From positions 1 to 38,892 of the forward strand of contig JAVBLA010000065.1 of NCBI GenBank assembly GCA_031553775.1: a stretch of 38,892 nt of DNA, given 5' to 3'. Numbering within the stretch: position 1 is the first letter of the stretch; each line of letters starts with the position of its first letter. The translations under genes were made by a program, and so were the position numbers. Shown one piece after another: positions 26,309 through 34,631 of this stretch. Origin of the DNA: JAISFI01 sp031553775 (GTDB lineage Bacteria > Bacteroidota > Bacteroidia > Bacteroidales > Azobacteroidaceae). Below the pieces are notes generated by a model. It made no database searches. It saw only the letters and a list, made by a program, of their open reading frames with translations, and had not been told where the DNA came from.

Positions 26309-27274
26309 TTACTTCAGGTATATAATGCTGTCGCGTATAATTTTATGTTCCATTGGATGACCAGCTGTTATTAACTCCAGCACTTGCTCAATACTGTAAG
26401 GTGATAATATCTCTCCACTGAAACGTTTATTCTTTAGATTCGGATCGACAGATATTTCAATCCCATAATTGAATGAAAGTTGTTTGGCAATGTTCTCCAA
26501 AGTTTCGTTCTCATACCGGTAGGAACCGTCTTTCCATTCCGCATAGTAATGAACATCTACATTTTGAATAGAAATATTTCCGCTTTCCCGGTTAATAACG
26601 GCTTGTTCCCCGGGAGAAAGTTGGGCATTCGACCGGATACTTTGTCCTGGCGATTCGGAATCGATGTTGACACCTCCCGACACCAGCGTCACCAGAATAT
26701 TATTCCGGGATGTGAGGTCTACTTCAAATGCCGTTCCGGTAACGGTTATCTTACTATTATCAGCTTGTACGACAAAAGGATTTTTTTTGTCTTTCTGTAC
26801 TTCAAAATAAGCGATACCCTCTAATACAATGTGACGATTTTTTGTGAATTGTGAAGGATAAACGATACGGCTGTCTTTATGTAACCATACGATTGAGTTA
26901 TCTGGTAAGACAAGTCTTTGAACTTCATCGTTTCTGTTGCTGACGAAACATTGTTCATTCTTTTCCTGTTGCATGGTAAAGGTTACTCCCCAAATAACAC
27001 CAATCAAAACAGCGGCAGCAGCAGCATAACGTAACCATTGGCGTATCGGACGAATGCGGTTGCGAGGCGTTGTTGCAAGACGTTGTTGCAGTTTATGCCA
27101 GTTCCGGAGGATTTTTTCTTCCTTCATCCACTGTTCCGCGTCCCAGATTTCCAACAACTGGCAAAATAGTTCATTGTTTCTGTCATCTTCCCGTAACCAT
27201 TCGTTCAGAATTTCCTCTTCTTCCCGACTGATGGTTTTCTGTAAAAAATGTACGATAATGTTTTCCGGTATCAT
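26309..27274 (-). CDS. FecR-family anti-sigma factor
   Basis: A 321-aa single-span inner-membrane protein. The cytoplasmic N-terminus (about 1-85, IVHFLQKTISREEEEILNEWL) would hold the sigma factor. The membrane segment is about 87-105 (YAAAAAVLIGVIWGVTF). The periplasmic part contains the FecR domain (about 120-215: VQRLVLPDNSIVWLHKDSRIVYP, VEGxAYFEV-like EGIAYFEVQKD, VTGTAFEVD) and a DUF4974 C-terminus (about 250-320: ENETLENIAKQLSFNYGIEISVD). It relays occupancy of the SusC STN domain to the ECF sigma factor encoded just upstream (94-bp spacer). Intact and of usual length. Confidence 0.95.
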   Translation of the reverse strand: MIPENIIVHFLQKTISREEEEILNEWLREDDRNNELFCQLLEIWDAEQWMKEEKILRNWHKLQQRLATTPRNRIRPIRQWLRYAAAAAVLIGVIWGVTFTMQQEKNEQCFVSNRNDEVQRLVLPDNSIVWLHKDSRIVYPSQFTKNRHIVLEGIAYFEVQKDKKNPFVVQADNSKITVTGTAFEVDLTSRNNILVTLVSGGVNIDSESPGQSIRSNAQLSPGEQAVINRESGNISIQNVDVHYYAEWKDGSYRYENETLENIAKQLSFNYGIEISVDPNLKNKRFSGEILSPYSIEQVLELITAGHPMEHKIIRDSIIYLK

Positions 27275-27368
27275 AAATAGAATTACGAAAAATTATTAAC
27301 TTCTTTATATAATAGTCAATCGAAAAGCAAAATCGGCTTAATGAAATTGAAGGTTTTTTTGATTTTTT

Positions 27369-27884
27369 TTAGAAAAAATTTAGTTGTTCACGTAATGTCT
27401 TGAGTGCCAAATAGATGTGATGCTTTACAGTGCTAACGGATAATTGAAGTAACTCTGCAATTTCCGAATTGTTTTTCCCGTTAATGTATGCCATACGGAA
27501 TACTTTCTTACGTTGTTCAGGTAGTTGGTCGACATATCGGTAGATACGTTGCATCTTTTCGTCTTCGATAATTTTTTGTTCAATGGAATCTTCCAGAAAA
27601 CTATCATCAAATTGTGCTTCAGCAATGATTTTCTCATTGTGAAAGTGCCGCATTTCTTCATTCCTAAGGTAATTGATGCAGCGATTACGAACAGCAGAGA
27701 GCAGGTATGAGATTCCATTGATCTCATCAATACAATCCCTTTTCCAGATATCGACAAACACATCCTGCACAATGTTCTCGGCAACGTCCGAAGGCACATA
27801 GCGATAAGCGAAATGAGTCAATACGGCTGCATACATTAAATATGCATGTTTGAAGATGTTCAGTTTCCGATTGCTGTTATTCAT
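27369..27884 (-). CDS. ECF RNA polymerase sigma-70 factor
   Basis: A 171-aa sigma factor of the Bacteroidetes PUL-associated ECF type. Sigma region 2 spans about 15-85 (VAENIVQDVFVDIWKR, ISYLLSAVRNRCINYLR). Region 4 is at about 115-165, with the HTH NNSEIAELLQLSVSTVKHHIYLALKTLRE. No extra C-terminal sensor domain is present. Together with the FecR protein it likely activates the SusC-to-GH36 operon when substrate is bound. Its start lies only about 60 bp from the end of the right mobile element, so its own promoter lies at the element junction. Confidence 0.95.
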   Translation of the reverse strand: MNNSNRKLNIFKHAYLMYAAVLTHFAYRYVPSDVAENIVQDVFVDIWKRDCIDEINGISYLLSAVRNRCINYLRNEEMRHFHNEKIIAEAQFDDSFLEDSIEQKIIEDEKMQRIYRYVDQLPEQRKKVFRMAYINGKNNSEIAELLQLSVSTVKHHIYLALKTLREQLNFF

Positions 27885-27907
27885 TTAAAGTCGTTCAAGC
27901 AATAAGA

Positions 27908-27936
27908 TAAACGTACTGCTCAAACTGAGACACAAA
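27908..27936 (-). promoter_or_regulatory. Possible promoter of the ECF sigma/FecR genes
   Basis: On the minus strand TTTG (27936-27933) is followed after 17 bases by TACGTTTA (27915-27908), one base off the TAnnTTTG -7 consensus, 24 bp upstream of the start codon. It lies within about 10-35 bp of the element end near 27944. Confidence 0.4.
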
Positions 27937-27943
27937 AACGAAA

Positions 27944-28202
27944 GGAAAGAAAAAACAAGGTAATCGAATAGTTATCAGCAATCTATGTCTTTCGTTGGCG
28001 TTAGTCGTCCGATGCCGAAATTGCCGAAAAATGCAAAGTAACGCAGACAATCCGTCTCTATACCGTTACCCGTTTTTTACGGAGCAAAACAAGGCAATTT
28101 GATGGCGTTGATTGACCAGCTATAACGCTGTTTGTCTAAGGTTTACATTGTTCGAATAACTCGCAAGGGAAGTAATTTTACAAACTTAAAAATGCGAGTG
28201 TT
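27944..28202. repeat. Right copy of conserved mobile-element end (inverted relative to 1872-2149)
   Basis: This noncoding block ahead of the right integrase pair aligns throughout with the reverse complement of 1872-2149, including GAATAGTTATCAG, CCGATGCCGAAA, a GCAAAGTAAC block at 28033-28042 and GAAGTAATTTTA just before the integrase. It accounts for most of the 318-bp gene-free gap between the sigma factor and the integrase. Similarity fades left of about 27940. Confidence 0.75.
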
Positions 28203-29444
28203 ATGAACAACGAATTAAAAGTCTCGTTTTACCTGAAACGGGAAAGCCGATTGGAAAAATGTAGCGACGGAGAAAAAGTCGCTTACCCGATTACCGGCAA
28301 AATTATCATCGGTAAAAGTGTTGCCCAGTTCAGTACCAAACTAAAAGTAGAGGAACGCCTGTGGCATGTCAAATCGGGACGGGCAACCGGAAAGAGCCGT
28401 GTCGCCGTCGAACTCAACAGAGAGATTAATAAAATTAATCTCTCCATCCACCGCCATTACAAGGATATTTTGGAACGTACCGGAACGGCGACGGCTTCGG
28501 AAGTGAAGAACGCCTTTCAGGGAATCGCAACCGCGCAAACAACTTTACTCGTCCTGTTCGAGGAAATGATGTCGGATTTTCGTGCGAGGATAGGCATTGA
28601 CCGTGCCGTTTCAAGCTATCAGGGGTACAAGACCACGTACAAGTATCTCGAATGCTTTCTACGGAAAAAATACAAGGTCGGTGACATACCCTTTACCCGT
28701 TTGGATTTGCCTTTTATCGAAGCATTCGATTTTTACCTGCGGGTAGAACGCGGCTTGAAGCCGGCTACGATGGTTACCAACATCATTTACTTGCAAAAGG
28801 TGGCACGGATAGCCCTGCACCGAAATTTAATCAGCCGTCCGCCATTTACCGGCTACAAGCCCCCGAGACCTGAACAGCAAAACCGTTCGCTTGCAAAGGA
28901 CGAATTGGAACGGCTCGTATCGACGCCGCTTCCCAAGCCGAAGTTATGTTACATCCGCGATTTGTTCGTCTTTTCCGCGTTCACCGGCATATCCTACGCC
29001 GACTTGAAAAAACTTACGCGGAAAGAAATCGTCGTGGAAAAGGACGGCGGCCTGTGGATTTCCGCCAAACGGCAAAAAACGGGTGTTCCCTTCAACGTAA
29101 AGTTGTTGGATATTCCCTTGCGGATTATGAAGAAATACGAGGGATTCGCGAAAGACGACCGCGTGTTTCGCATACCGACATTGAACGCCATAAACAACGG
29201 CCTGAAAAAAATCGCTACACATTGCGGAATTGAAACGAGCGTCACCTTCCATGTCTCGCGCCATTGCTTCGCCAGTCAAGTCTGCCTCTCGCAGGGAGTT
29301 CCGATAGAAAGCGTCAGCCGGATGCTCGGACACAAAGATATACGGACTACCCAGCGTTACGCTAAGGTTGATAACGAGAAAATCGGAAACGACATGAAAC
29401 AATTATCTCTGCGCCTTGCGGGCAAATTCGACTATGCGGTGTAA
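28203..29444 (+). CDS. Tyrosine recombinase / integrase (first integrase of right element)
   Basis: A 413-aa recombinase with arm-binding (about 1-105), core-binding (about 115-215) and catalytic (about 225-405) domains. Catalytic landmarks are FTGISYADLKKL (Ser at the usual Arg I position, as in IntDOT), HVSRHCFASQ and GHKDIRTTQRYAKV with the nucleophilic Tyr. It is closely similar throughout to the left-element integrase 639-1871, but intact: codon 4 is GAA where the left copy has TAA. Its start is ATG at 28203, right after the conserved element end. The second integrase begins 29 bp downstream. It is expected to integrate and excise this element. Confidence 0.93.
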   Translation: MNNELKVSFYLKRESRLEKCSDGEKVAYPITGKIIIGKSVAQFSTKLKVEERLWHVKSGRATGKSRVAVELNREINKINLSIHRHYKDILERTGTATASEVKNAFQGIATAQTTLLVLFEEMMSDFRARIGIDRAVSSYQGYKTTYKYLECFLRKKYKVGDIPFTRLDLPFIEAFDFYLRVERGLKPATMVTNIIYLQKVARIALHRNLISRPPFTGYKPPRPEQQNRSLAKDELERLVSTPLPKPKLCYIRDLFVFSAFTGISYADLKKLTRKEIVVEKDGGLWISAKRQKTGVPFNVKLLDIPLRIMKKYEGFAKDDRVFRIPTLNAINNGLKKIATHCGIETSVTFHVSRHCFASQVCLSQGVPIESVSRMLGHKDIRTTQRYAKVDNEKIGNDMKQLSLRLAGKFDYAV

Positions 29445-29473
29445 AACAACAATATTTTCAATTTTATACAATC

Positions 29474-30730
29474 ATGGAACATAACAGAAGTACGTTCAGT
29501 GTATTATTCTATCTCAATACGAGCAAGAAAAAGAAATCGGGAAAATGTCCGGTAATGGGACGTATCAGCGTGGATGGTAAAAGCACGGCTTTCGGTACGG
29601 GAGCGGACGTTTTACCCGACGAATGGAACGCTTCGGAAGGACTGGCCGCAGGCAAGGGTAATAGCGCCATAAATAAACAAATAGAAGACTATAAAACGGC
29701 ACTTGAGATGCATTATCGTAATATTGTGGAGCATCAGGGATTCGTAACCGCCGAATTACTCAAAAATGCGCTCCGTGGTATCGGAACGGGTCAAAATACC
29801 GTCATGCAAGAGTTCTCCGAACTGGTCGAAGAAAAAAGAAAAAGTGTCGACATCAAGATTGTAGCAAGCTCCTACGGCATCTATACGGCTGCATACCGGC
29901 ATTTCAAGGGATTTTTGAGGCATAAATACGATGCCGACGATATTCCTTTCAGCATGGTCAACCAAGCAATGGTTGAGCAATTGGCCTATTATCTGAAAAT
30001 AGATGCGCGGTTGGCCGCGCGAACGGCAAAGGCGACCATGAAGCCTTTCCGTACTGTGGTAAAACGGGCATTCAATAAGGGCTTGATGCGTAACGACCCG
30101 TTCTTCGATTATAAACCCGAAAAGATACTTTCCGTTCCCCGGTGGCTTTCCCGGGACGAGATAGACCGCCTAATGAAAGTGCAAATAAACAGTCGCGCCC
30201 TCGATTTCGTGCGGGATATGTTCTTGTTTTCGACTTTCACGGGCATCTCCTACATAGATTTGAAGAACCTGCTACATACCGATATTCAAAGGCGGGAAGA
30301 CGGAAGCACGTGGATAATCCTGAACCGGCATAAGACCGGAACCGCTTCGTATATTCCCTTATTGGATATACCGATGAAAATCCTTGAAAAATATAGGGGT
30401 TCAAGGTTTTCCGGCAGCGACGGCAAAGTTTTCAGGATACGGACATCCGCCAGTGTAAACGAGCATTTGAAGGAGTTGGCGAAGTTGGCGGGTATCGACA
30501 AACGGCTTCACTACCATATGAGCAGGCACTCGTTTGGAACGGAGATTTGCCTCTCGCAAGGCGTTCCGATTGAAACGCTTAGTAAAATGATGGGGCATCT
30601 TTCCATCAAGACTACCCAAATCTACGCCGAAGTTACCCGTACCAAAATCAATGAGGATATGACGAAGCTGGCGAAACGGATGAAAGGGAAATATGTGTTG
30701 GCAGAAGCGACAAATGCCAATAAAGAATGA
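29474..30730 (+). CDS. Tyrosine recombinase / integrase (second integrase of right element)
   Basis: A 418-aa recombinase of the same superfamily but distinct from the gene before it. The arm-binding domain is about 1-105, the SAM-like core-binding domain about 110-210 and the catalytic domain about 225-400. Motifs are FTGISYIDLKNL, HMSRHSFGTEICLSQGVPIETLSKMMGH and KTTQIYAEV with the catalytic Tyr. It is the intact counterpart of the interrupted copy at 1-631. Paired recombinases of this type are common at the ends of Bacteroidetes elements; which one catalyses integration is not known from the sequence. It is followed by 167 bp without a gene and then by the cargo operon. Confidence 0.92.
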   Translation: MEHNRSTFSVLFYLNTSKKKKSGKCPVMGRISVDGKSTAFGTGADVLPDEWNASEGLAAGKGNSAINKQIEDYKTALEMHYRNIVEHQGFVTAELLKNALRGIGTGQNTVMQEFSELVEEKRKSVDIKIVASSYGIYTAAYRHFKGFLRHKYDADDIPFSMVNQAMVEQLAYYLKIDARLAARTAKATMKPFRTVVKRAFNKGLMRNDPFFDYKPEKILSVPRWLSRDEIDRLMKVQINSRALDFVRDMFLFSTFTGISYIDLKNLLHTDIQRREDGSTWIILNRHKTGTASYIPLLDIPMKILEKYRGSRFSGSDGKVFRIRTSASVNEHLKELAKLAGIDKRLHYHMSRHSFGTEICLSQGVPIETLSKMMGHLSIKTTQIYAEVTRTKINEDMTKLAKRMKGKYVLAEATNANKE

Positions 30731-30864
30731 GAATCTTGTCGAACTGTATCAAAAACAGGTATGAGTTATCGAAAGAGGTTGCTAAAATTTAGTAATACAA
30801 ATGACCGTTGATAACTTTTTGTGTTTAAGTATGAGGATTATAGAGCATATGTTAAAGGATTTAG

Positions 30865-30879
30865 TAACTTTGCAAAGTT
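30865..30879 (+). promoter_or_regulatory. Promoter -7 box overlapping a 14-bp palindrome, ahead of the PIN-like/TIR operon
   Basis: TAACTTTG (30865-30872) matches TAnnTTTG 25 bp upstream of the start codon. AACTTTGCAAAGTT (30866-30879) is a perfect 14-bp palindrome covering the box and the likely transcription start, so a repressor could bind there. GTAACTTTGC (30864-30873) also equals the CTnDOT core consensus GTAnnTTTGC. No clear -33 box is seen. Confidence 0.5.
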
Positions 30880-30897
30880 TAGCAAATAAGAAATTAT

Positions 30898-32793
30898 ATG
30901 AACGAAAATTTACTTACGTCTTATTCCTTTTTGGCGGCTTTATCAGAAACTGACTCTGATATTTACAAAACTGTATATCTACCATTGTTTAAAAGAGCCA
31001 TTTCTCTTTTTGCTAAAAGCAAAACAGTAGGAACTGATACTGAAATTCAAAAAATAGTTGAATCCGAATATGGTATAACCGCACCAATTCTAATTGTCAG
31101 AAAACTAATAAAGACTGTAGCTAAAGACTTATCAAGAAAAGAACGAAATATTTCAAATTTTGAGGTATTTGAAGATGGGAAATCATTTCAATTTAACTCT
31201 TTCTCATTTAATAAAGTTGAGGAAGTATATGAGAGGGAAAAGAGAAATGCAAATGCATTACAGACTGCATTTGAAGAATTTGTTAAAATAGAAAAAGACA
31301 CCAATGATAAGATTCCAAGTTTTGCATGTTTTATAGATAAAAACAAAAAACGATTAAGTTCTTTCTTTAGTGGAAAAGCAAATGGCATTGATAATAATGG
31401 AGTTGAAGATTCGTTCATGCATCATGTGAATTTTCTTCAACATATAGAGCGAAATTATCACGAACTCTATAAAACAGCAGAACAAATTTATTTAGGTTCA
31501 ATAATTGCATCATACATAGAATCTGAATTTGATTTAGAATCTAAAATAGAAAATGGAACTACATATTATTTAGACACACAAGTTATACTTGAAGCCTTAG
31601 ACTTACAAAATGCAGAAGACACTCAGCCAACTCAGGAATTACTGAAACTAATACGAGATACTGGTGGAAAAGTAAGAGTTCTTGATATAACAGTTAGTGA
31701 AATTTACAAAATAATCGAGTCGTCAATTAATAATTATAGCAAAGATAATCCAACAACAACAATTAATGAAGCCTGCCTTAGGATAGGAAAGAATAAAACG
31801 TGGTTAATTGGCATTAATGGCAAATTGGAAGACCATATCAAAACAAGCCTTCAAGTTGAAATTGATAGTGTTTCTGAACGTAAAATAGATGAATATTCAA
31901 AGACAGAAGATGTTACCTTATTGAAGGAAACGAGAACCAGAAAAGGAACTGCGGCTCACGACGTCATTGCATATCTACATGTAAGAGAAAGACGGAATGA
32001 AAATGTGAGAATTTTTCAAAAGGCAAAATATTGGTTTATAACAGCAAATAAAACTTTATGTAATTTCAATATATCGCGAAAACTGAATGGATTTGTGAAC
32101 GAAATAATAATGCCTGAAGAATTAACAAGTTTATTATTTCTGAAAAATCCAAAACAATTTTCCAAAACAGTTTCAAAAATAGGACTTAATGAGCTTATTG
32201 CACAAACACTGTCCGAAGAATATGCCAGTAAAGAAATTATAAATGATTTTGATGCAGCTATAAAATCAAATACAAATTTGACTAAGGAAGATTATGAAAT
32301 ATTATTATCTTCCATTGCAATGCAATCAACAACTAGAATTCAACACCTTTTAGAAGAAGTTGATAACAGACAGAAATTCAATGAAGAAATACATAATTTA
32401 ATTGAAAAAGAACGCACTAAAAGGTCAAAATTGAAAGATGAAAGAGCTATTGCTAAAGAAAAAGAAGAATCATTGCAAAAAGAAAAAGAAGAATTGGCAC
32501 ACAGACTAACAGCAATAGAGGCGAAACTTTTAGAAGATTCCCAAAAAAGGGAAGCACAAAATGAAGAAATTGAGCTACTAAAGAAAGAGCGGTTAGAGGA
32601 GAAGAAGCGTAGGAAAAAAATCAATATTGGTATTATTTTAATATTTACAGCAGTCGTTTGTTGGGGTATTATTTATTGGTTTCCAAATATCTTGGAATGG
32701 ATTAAAGATGCTATAAAAGTGATTGCTTCTTTGGGTGGATTGTGGGGACTTTTTAGCCTTCTAATAAATTTATACAAAACCATAAAACATTGA
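30898..32793 (+). CDS. Membrane-anchored protein with PIN-like nuclease domain (candidate defence effector)
   Basis: A 631-aa protein of no recognised named family. Residues 1-215 are largely helical and charged. Residues about 222-400 read as a PIN-like nuclease: YYLDTQVILEAL (D226), ITVSEIYKII (E268), GTAAHDVIAYLHV (D355) and YWFITANKT (T382/N384), the usual acidic spacing. About 400-490 is helical and about 490-575 a highly charged coiled coil (KEKEESLQKEKEELAHRL). Two hydrophobic segments near 576-596 (INIGIILIFTAVVCWGIIYWF) and 607-626 suggest a C-terminal membrane anchor. The gene is AT-rich compared with the flanking integrases and is followed after 3 nt by the TIR gene, implying translational coupling. 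Role is inferred; it might instead be a regulator with a degenerate PIN fold. Confidence 0.6.
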   Translation: MNENLLTSYSFLAALSETDSDIYKTVYLPLFKRAISLFAKSKTVGTDTEIQKIVESEYGITAPILIVRKLIKTVAKDLSRKERNISNFEVFEDGKSFQFNSFSFNKVEEVYEREKRNANALQTAFEEFVKIEKDTNDKIPSFACFIDKNKKRLSSFFSGKANGIDNNGVEDSFMHHVNFLQHIERNYHELYKTAEQIYLGSIIASYIESEFDLESKIENGTTYYLDTQVILEALDLQNAEDTQPTQELLKLIRDTGGKVRVLDITVSEIYKIIESSINNYSKDNPTTTINEACLRIGKNKTWLIGINGKLEDHIKTSLQVEIDSVSERKIDEYSKTEDVTLLKETRTRKGTAAHDVIAYLHVRERRNENVRIFQKAKYWFITANKTLCNFNISRKLNGFVNEIIMPEELTSLLFLKNPKQFSKTVSKIGLNELIAQTLSEEYASKEIINDFDAAIKSNTNLTKEDYEILLSSIAMQSTTRIQHLLEEVDNRQKFNEEIHNLIEKERTKRSKLKDERAIAKEKEESLQKEKEELAHRLTAIEAKLLEDSQKREAQNEEIELLKKERLEEKKRRKKINIGIILIFTAVVCWGIIYWFPNILEWIKDAIKVIASLGGLWGLFSLLINLYKTIKH

Positions 32794-32796
32794 CAT

Positions 32797-33573
32797 ATGC
32801 AATTTCAACAATATGATTTAGGACAATTAAAGGGCGGTGAGATAGTGGAAATAACACTGAAGGGTAATGCTGCCAATGTGAAACTAATGAACAGTTCTAA
32901 TTTTCAAAGTTATAAATCAGGAAGGCGGCACACATATTACGGAGGCTATGTAACTCGGTCACCACACAAAATTCCTGTGCCAAGCTCGGGAAGATGGTAT
33001 GTTACAATAGACTTAGGAGGATATTCAGGTAAAGTAAATTCTTCGGTCAGGGTACTGCCAGGAATACTCCCGCAAGCAAGACAAGCAGCACTATCAACAG
33101 TTCCGTCTCTCGTTCAGGATAGGGAAATGCCTACGGGATATGGAGAAGAGCCTATTGTAAGACAATATGATGTTTTTATTTCTCATGCATCAGAAGACAA
33201 GGACGAAGTGGTTCGTCCACTTGCCGTTGCTCTACAATCCGAAGGACTTAAAGTCTGGTATGATGAATTTGAACTTAAAATTGGCGATAGTTTACGTCGA
33301 AAAATAGACAAGGGATTAGCAAATAGTAGGTTTGGAATAGTAGTTCTTTCAAAGGATTTTATACGTAAAGGTTGGACTAACTATGAATTAGATGGCATTA
33401 TAACAAAATCGGTAAGTGGGGAACAGATAGTCTTACCTATTTGGCATAATATCACTAAGCAAGAAGTAATTGATTATAGCCCTTCTCTTGCAGATAAAGT
33501 TGCAAGAAATACGGCAACATATACCATTGCTGAAATAGCAGAAGAAATTGCTTCTGTTATTAATGAAAATTAG
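32797..33573 (+). CDS. DUF1883-TIR domain protein
   Basis: A 258-aa protein. Residues 1-90 match the DUF1883 pattern (VEITLKGNAANVKLMNSSNFQSYKSG, HKIPVPSSGRWYVTIDLGG). Residues about 122-255 form a TIR domain: YDVFISHASEDKDEVVRPL (strand A), LKVWYDEFELKIGDSLRRKI (BB region), FGIVVLSKDFIRKGWTNYELDGI, with E197 at the position of the catalytic Glu of NAD-cleaving TIR domains. No signal peptide or membrane segment is seen, so it is cytoplasmic. TIR proteins of bacteria often cleave NAD or make nucleotide signals in antiphage systems. Tight coupling to the PIN-like gene suggests a two-component system; whether TIR is sensor, signal source or killer is unknown. Confidence 0.85.
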   Translation: MQFQQYDLGQLKGGEIVEITLKGNAANVKLMNSSNFQSYKSGRRHTYYGGYVTRSPHKIPVPSSGRWYVTIDLGGYSGKVNSSVRVLPGILPQARQAALSTVPSLVQDREMPTGYGEEPIVRQYDVFISHASEDKDEVVRPLAVALQSEGLKVWYDEFELKIGDSLRRKIDKGLANSRFGIVVLSKDFIRKGWTNYELDGIITKSVSGEQIVLPIWHNITKQEVIDYSPSLADKVARNTATYTIAEIAEEIASVINEN

Positions 33574-33589
33574 TGTATAAGAAATAAAG

Positions 33590-33626
33590 AAAAGTCCTGA
33601 TTAAAATTTTACAAATCAGGGCTTTT
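33590..33626. terminator. Bidirectional terminator between TIR gene and HTH gene
   Basis: AAAAGTCCTGATT (33590-33602) pairs with AATCAGGGCTTTT (33614-33626), all Watson-Crick except one G-T wobble, around an 11-nt loop. A-rich and T-rich flanks on both sides suit termination of both convergent transcripts. Confidence 0.75.
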
Positions 33627-33637
33627 CAATTTTACCA

Positions 33638-33910
33638 TCAAGCGGATTCCAATGTTTTCAAAATCTCCGATTCCCGATACAGAATCTTCCCCTTAATCCG
33701 AATAAACGGTATTTTCCCTGTATCCCGCCAATCCTGTAAAGTACGGATGCTAATGTGTAACATCTGACAGACGTCCTTATTCGTTAGGTACTTTTCGCCG
33801 TTCAGGCGCGGTGTACGGTTTTTTAGAGCTTGCCCGATGGTATCTAACAACTCGTCCAGAGCCGTGAAAAACGAAGTGATTTCGTTTGATTTATTATCTA
33901 ATATCTCCAT
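33638..33910 (-). CDS. Excisionase-like helix-turn-helix protein
   Basis: A 90-aa DNA-binding protein. After a helical N-terminus (about 1-35), residues about 42-88 form an HTH_17 winged helix: YLTNKDVCQMLHISIRTLQDWRDTGKIPFIRIKGKILYRESEI. Such small MerR/Xis-like proteins act as recombination directionality factors or regulators in Bacteroides conjugative and mobilisable elements. It is last in a three-gene minus-strand cluster with the DUF3876 gene (13-bp gap) and a second HTH gene. Confidence 0.85.
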   Translation of the reverse strand: MEILDNKSNEITSFFTALDELLDTIGQALKNRTPRLNGEKYLTNKDVCQMLHISIRTLQDWRDTGKIPFIRIKGKILYRESEILKTLESA

Positions 33911-33923
33911 ATCTTTTTTCTGT

Positions 33924-34208
33924 TTAGTTACGCATATAATCGCCCAACGACGATAGTTTCAATATATCCAACTGTACATTGTAACCGATACTTAGCCGTT
34001 TGAGGTTGTACGAAATAAAGTACCCGTTTTCGTCTTCCTGAATCTCATACGTGGCTGGACTTGCCTGCTTGCTCGTTTCGTTCATGTGAATAAGGCTTAA
34101 CAGGTAAGTGTCGCCGTTGCGGTAAATAATAACTGTCGGATTCAGGTTCACGCTCTCCCAATTGCCAACCAATACACTCAAATCGAACAAATATTTTTCT
34201 TCTTTCAT
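33924..34208 (-). CDS. DUF3876 family protein
   Basis: A 94-aa soluble protein (LSVLVGNWESVNLNPTVIIYRNGDTYLLSLIHM...). The pattern of a WES motif followed by short beta strands fits DUF3876, a family of unknown function found between HTH genes in Bacteroidetes mobile elements. It is 4 bp downstream of the preceding HTH gene. Confidence 0.7.
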   Translation of the reverse strand: MKEEKYLFDLSVLVGNWESVNLNPTVIIYRNGDTYLLSLIHMNETSKQASPATYEIQEDENGYFISYNLKRLSIGYNVQLDILKLSSLGDYMRN

Positions 34209-34212
34209 AGGA

Positions 34213-34482
34213 TTACTTTTTTAATGGGTTCAACAACTGTTCCACGTCCGAAGTCTTGTAATAACACTTGCGCCCGATTTGGGAATACGGCAGTGTTCCG
34301 TCGTCCCTATACGATTGCAATGTCCGTTGAGAAATTTGCAGAAGTCCGCAGACTTCCGCGTTGTTCATCCATTTTTCGGTGTTCCGATTGTCCCCGCAGA
34401 GGCTTTTTACCTGTTGTGTAAAGTCGGAAAAACGCCGTTTTAATTGCTCGAAGGCTTTGCCTTCTATTGCTACAATTTCCAT
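34213..34482 (-). CDS. Excisionase-like helix-turn-helix protein
   Basis: An 89-aa HTH_17 protein: helical N-terminus, then WMNNAEVCGLLQISQRTLQSYRDDGTLPYSQIGRKCYYKTSDVEQLL (about 38-85). It is the paralogous partner of the gene at 33638 and first in the cluster. Likely role is excision control or regulation of the element. A possible -7 box (TTCCTTTG, minus strand, 34542-34535) lies about 53 bp upstream. Confidence 0.85.
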   Translation of the reverse strand: MEIVAIEGKAFEQLKRRFSDFTQQVKSLCGDNRNTEKWMNNAEVCGLLQISQRTLQSYRDDGTLPYSQIGRKCYYKTSDVEQLLNPLKK

Positions 34483-34631
34483 ATAAAGCGAATTTTAATT
34501 GATTAATAACTATCCTCATTGCAATGATTCGCTGCAAAGGAAAGCAGAATATCAAACGGTTTTGGAAATCGGGTAGGCAGTGGTAGTAGTTGGCTACAAG
34601 CGGCTTTCACGCCGCCGTTAAATTGACGGAA

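Larger units (their letters stand above)
8397..27884 (-). other. Polysaccharide utilisation locus (11 genes)
   Basis: Eleven minus-strand genes with short spacers (6-188 bp) run from an ECF sigma factor to a GH36 enzyme. They include a SusC/SusD pair, which defines a PUL. FecR and the STN domain on SusC indicate trans-envelope induction. Enzyme content is GH27 and GH36 (alpha-galactosidases), two GH43-type lipoproteins, a GH43-CE2 fusion and a multi-module T9SS protein. Confidence 0.9.
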
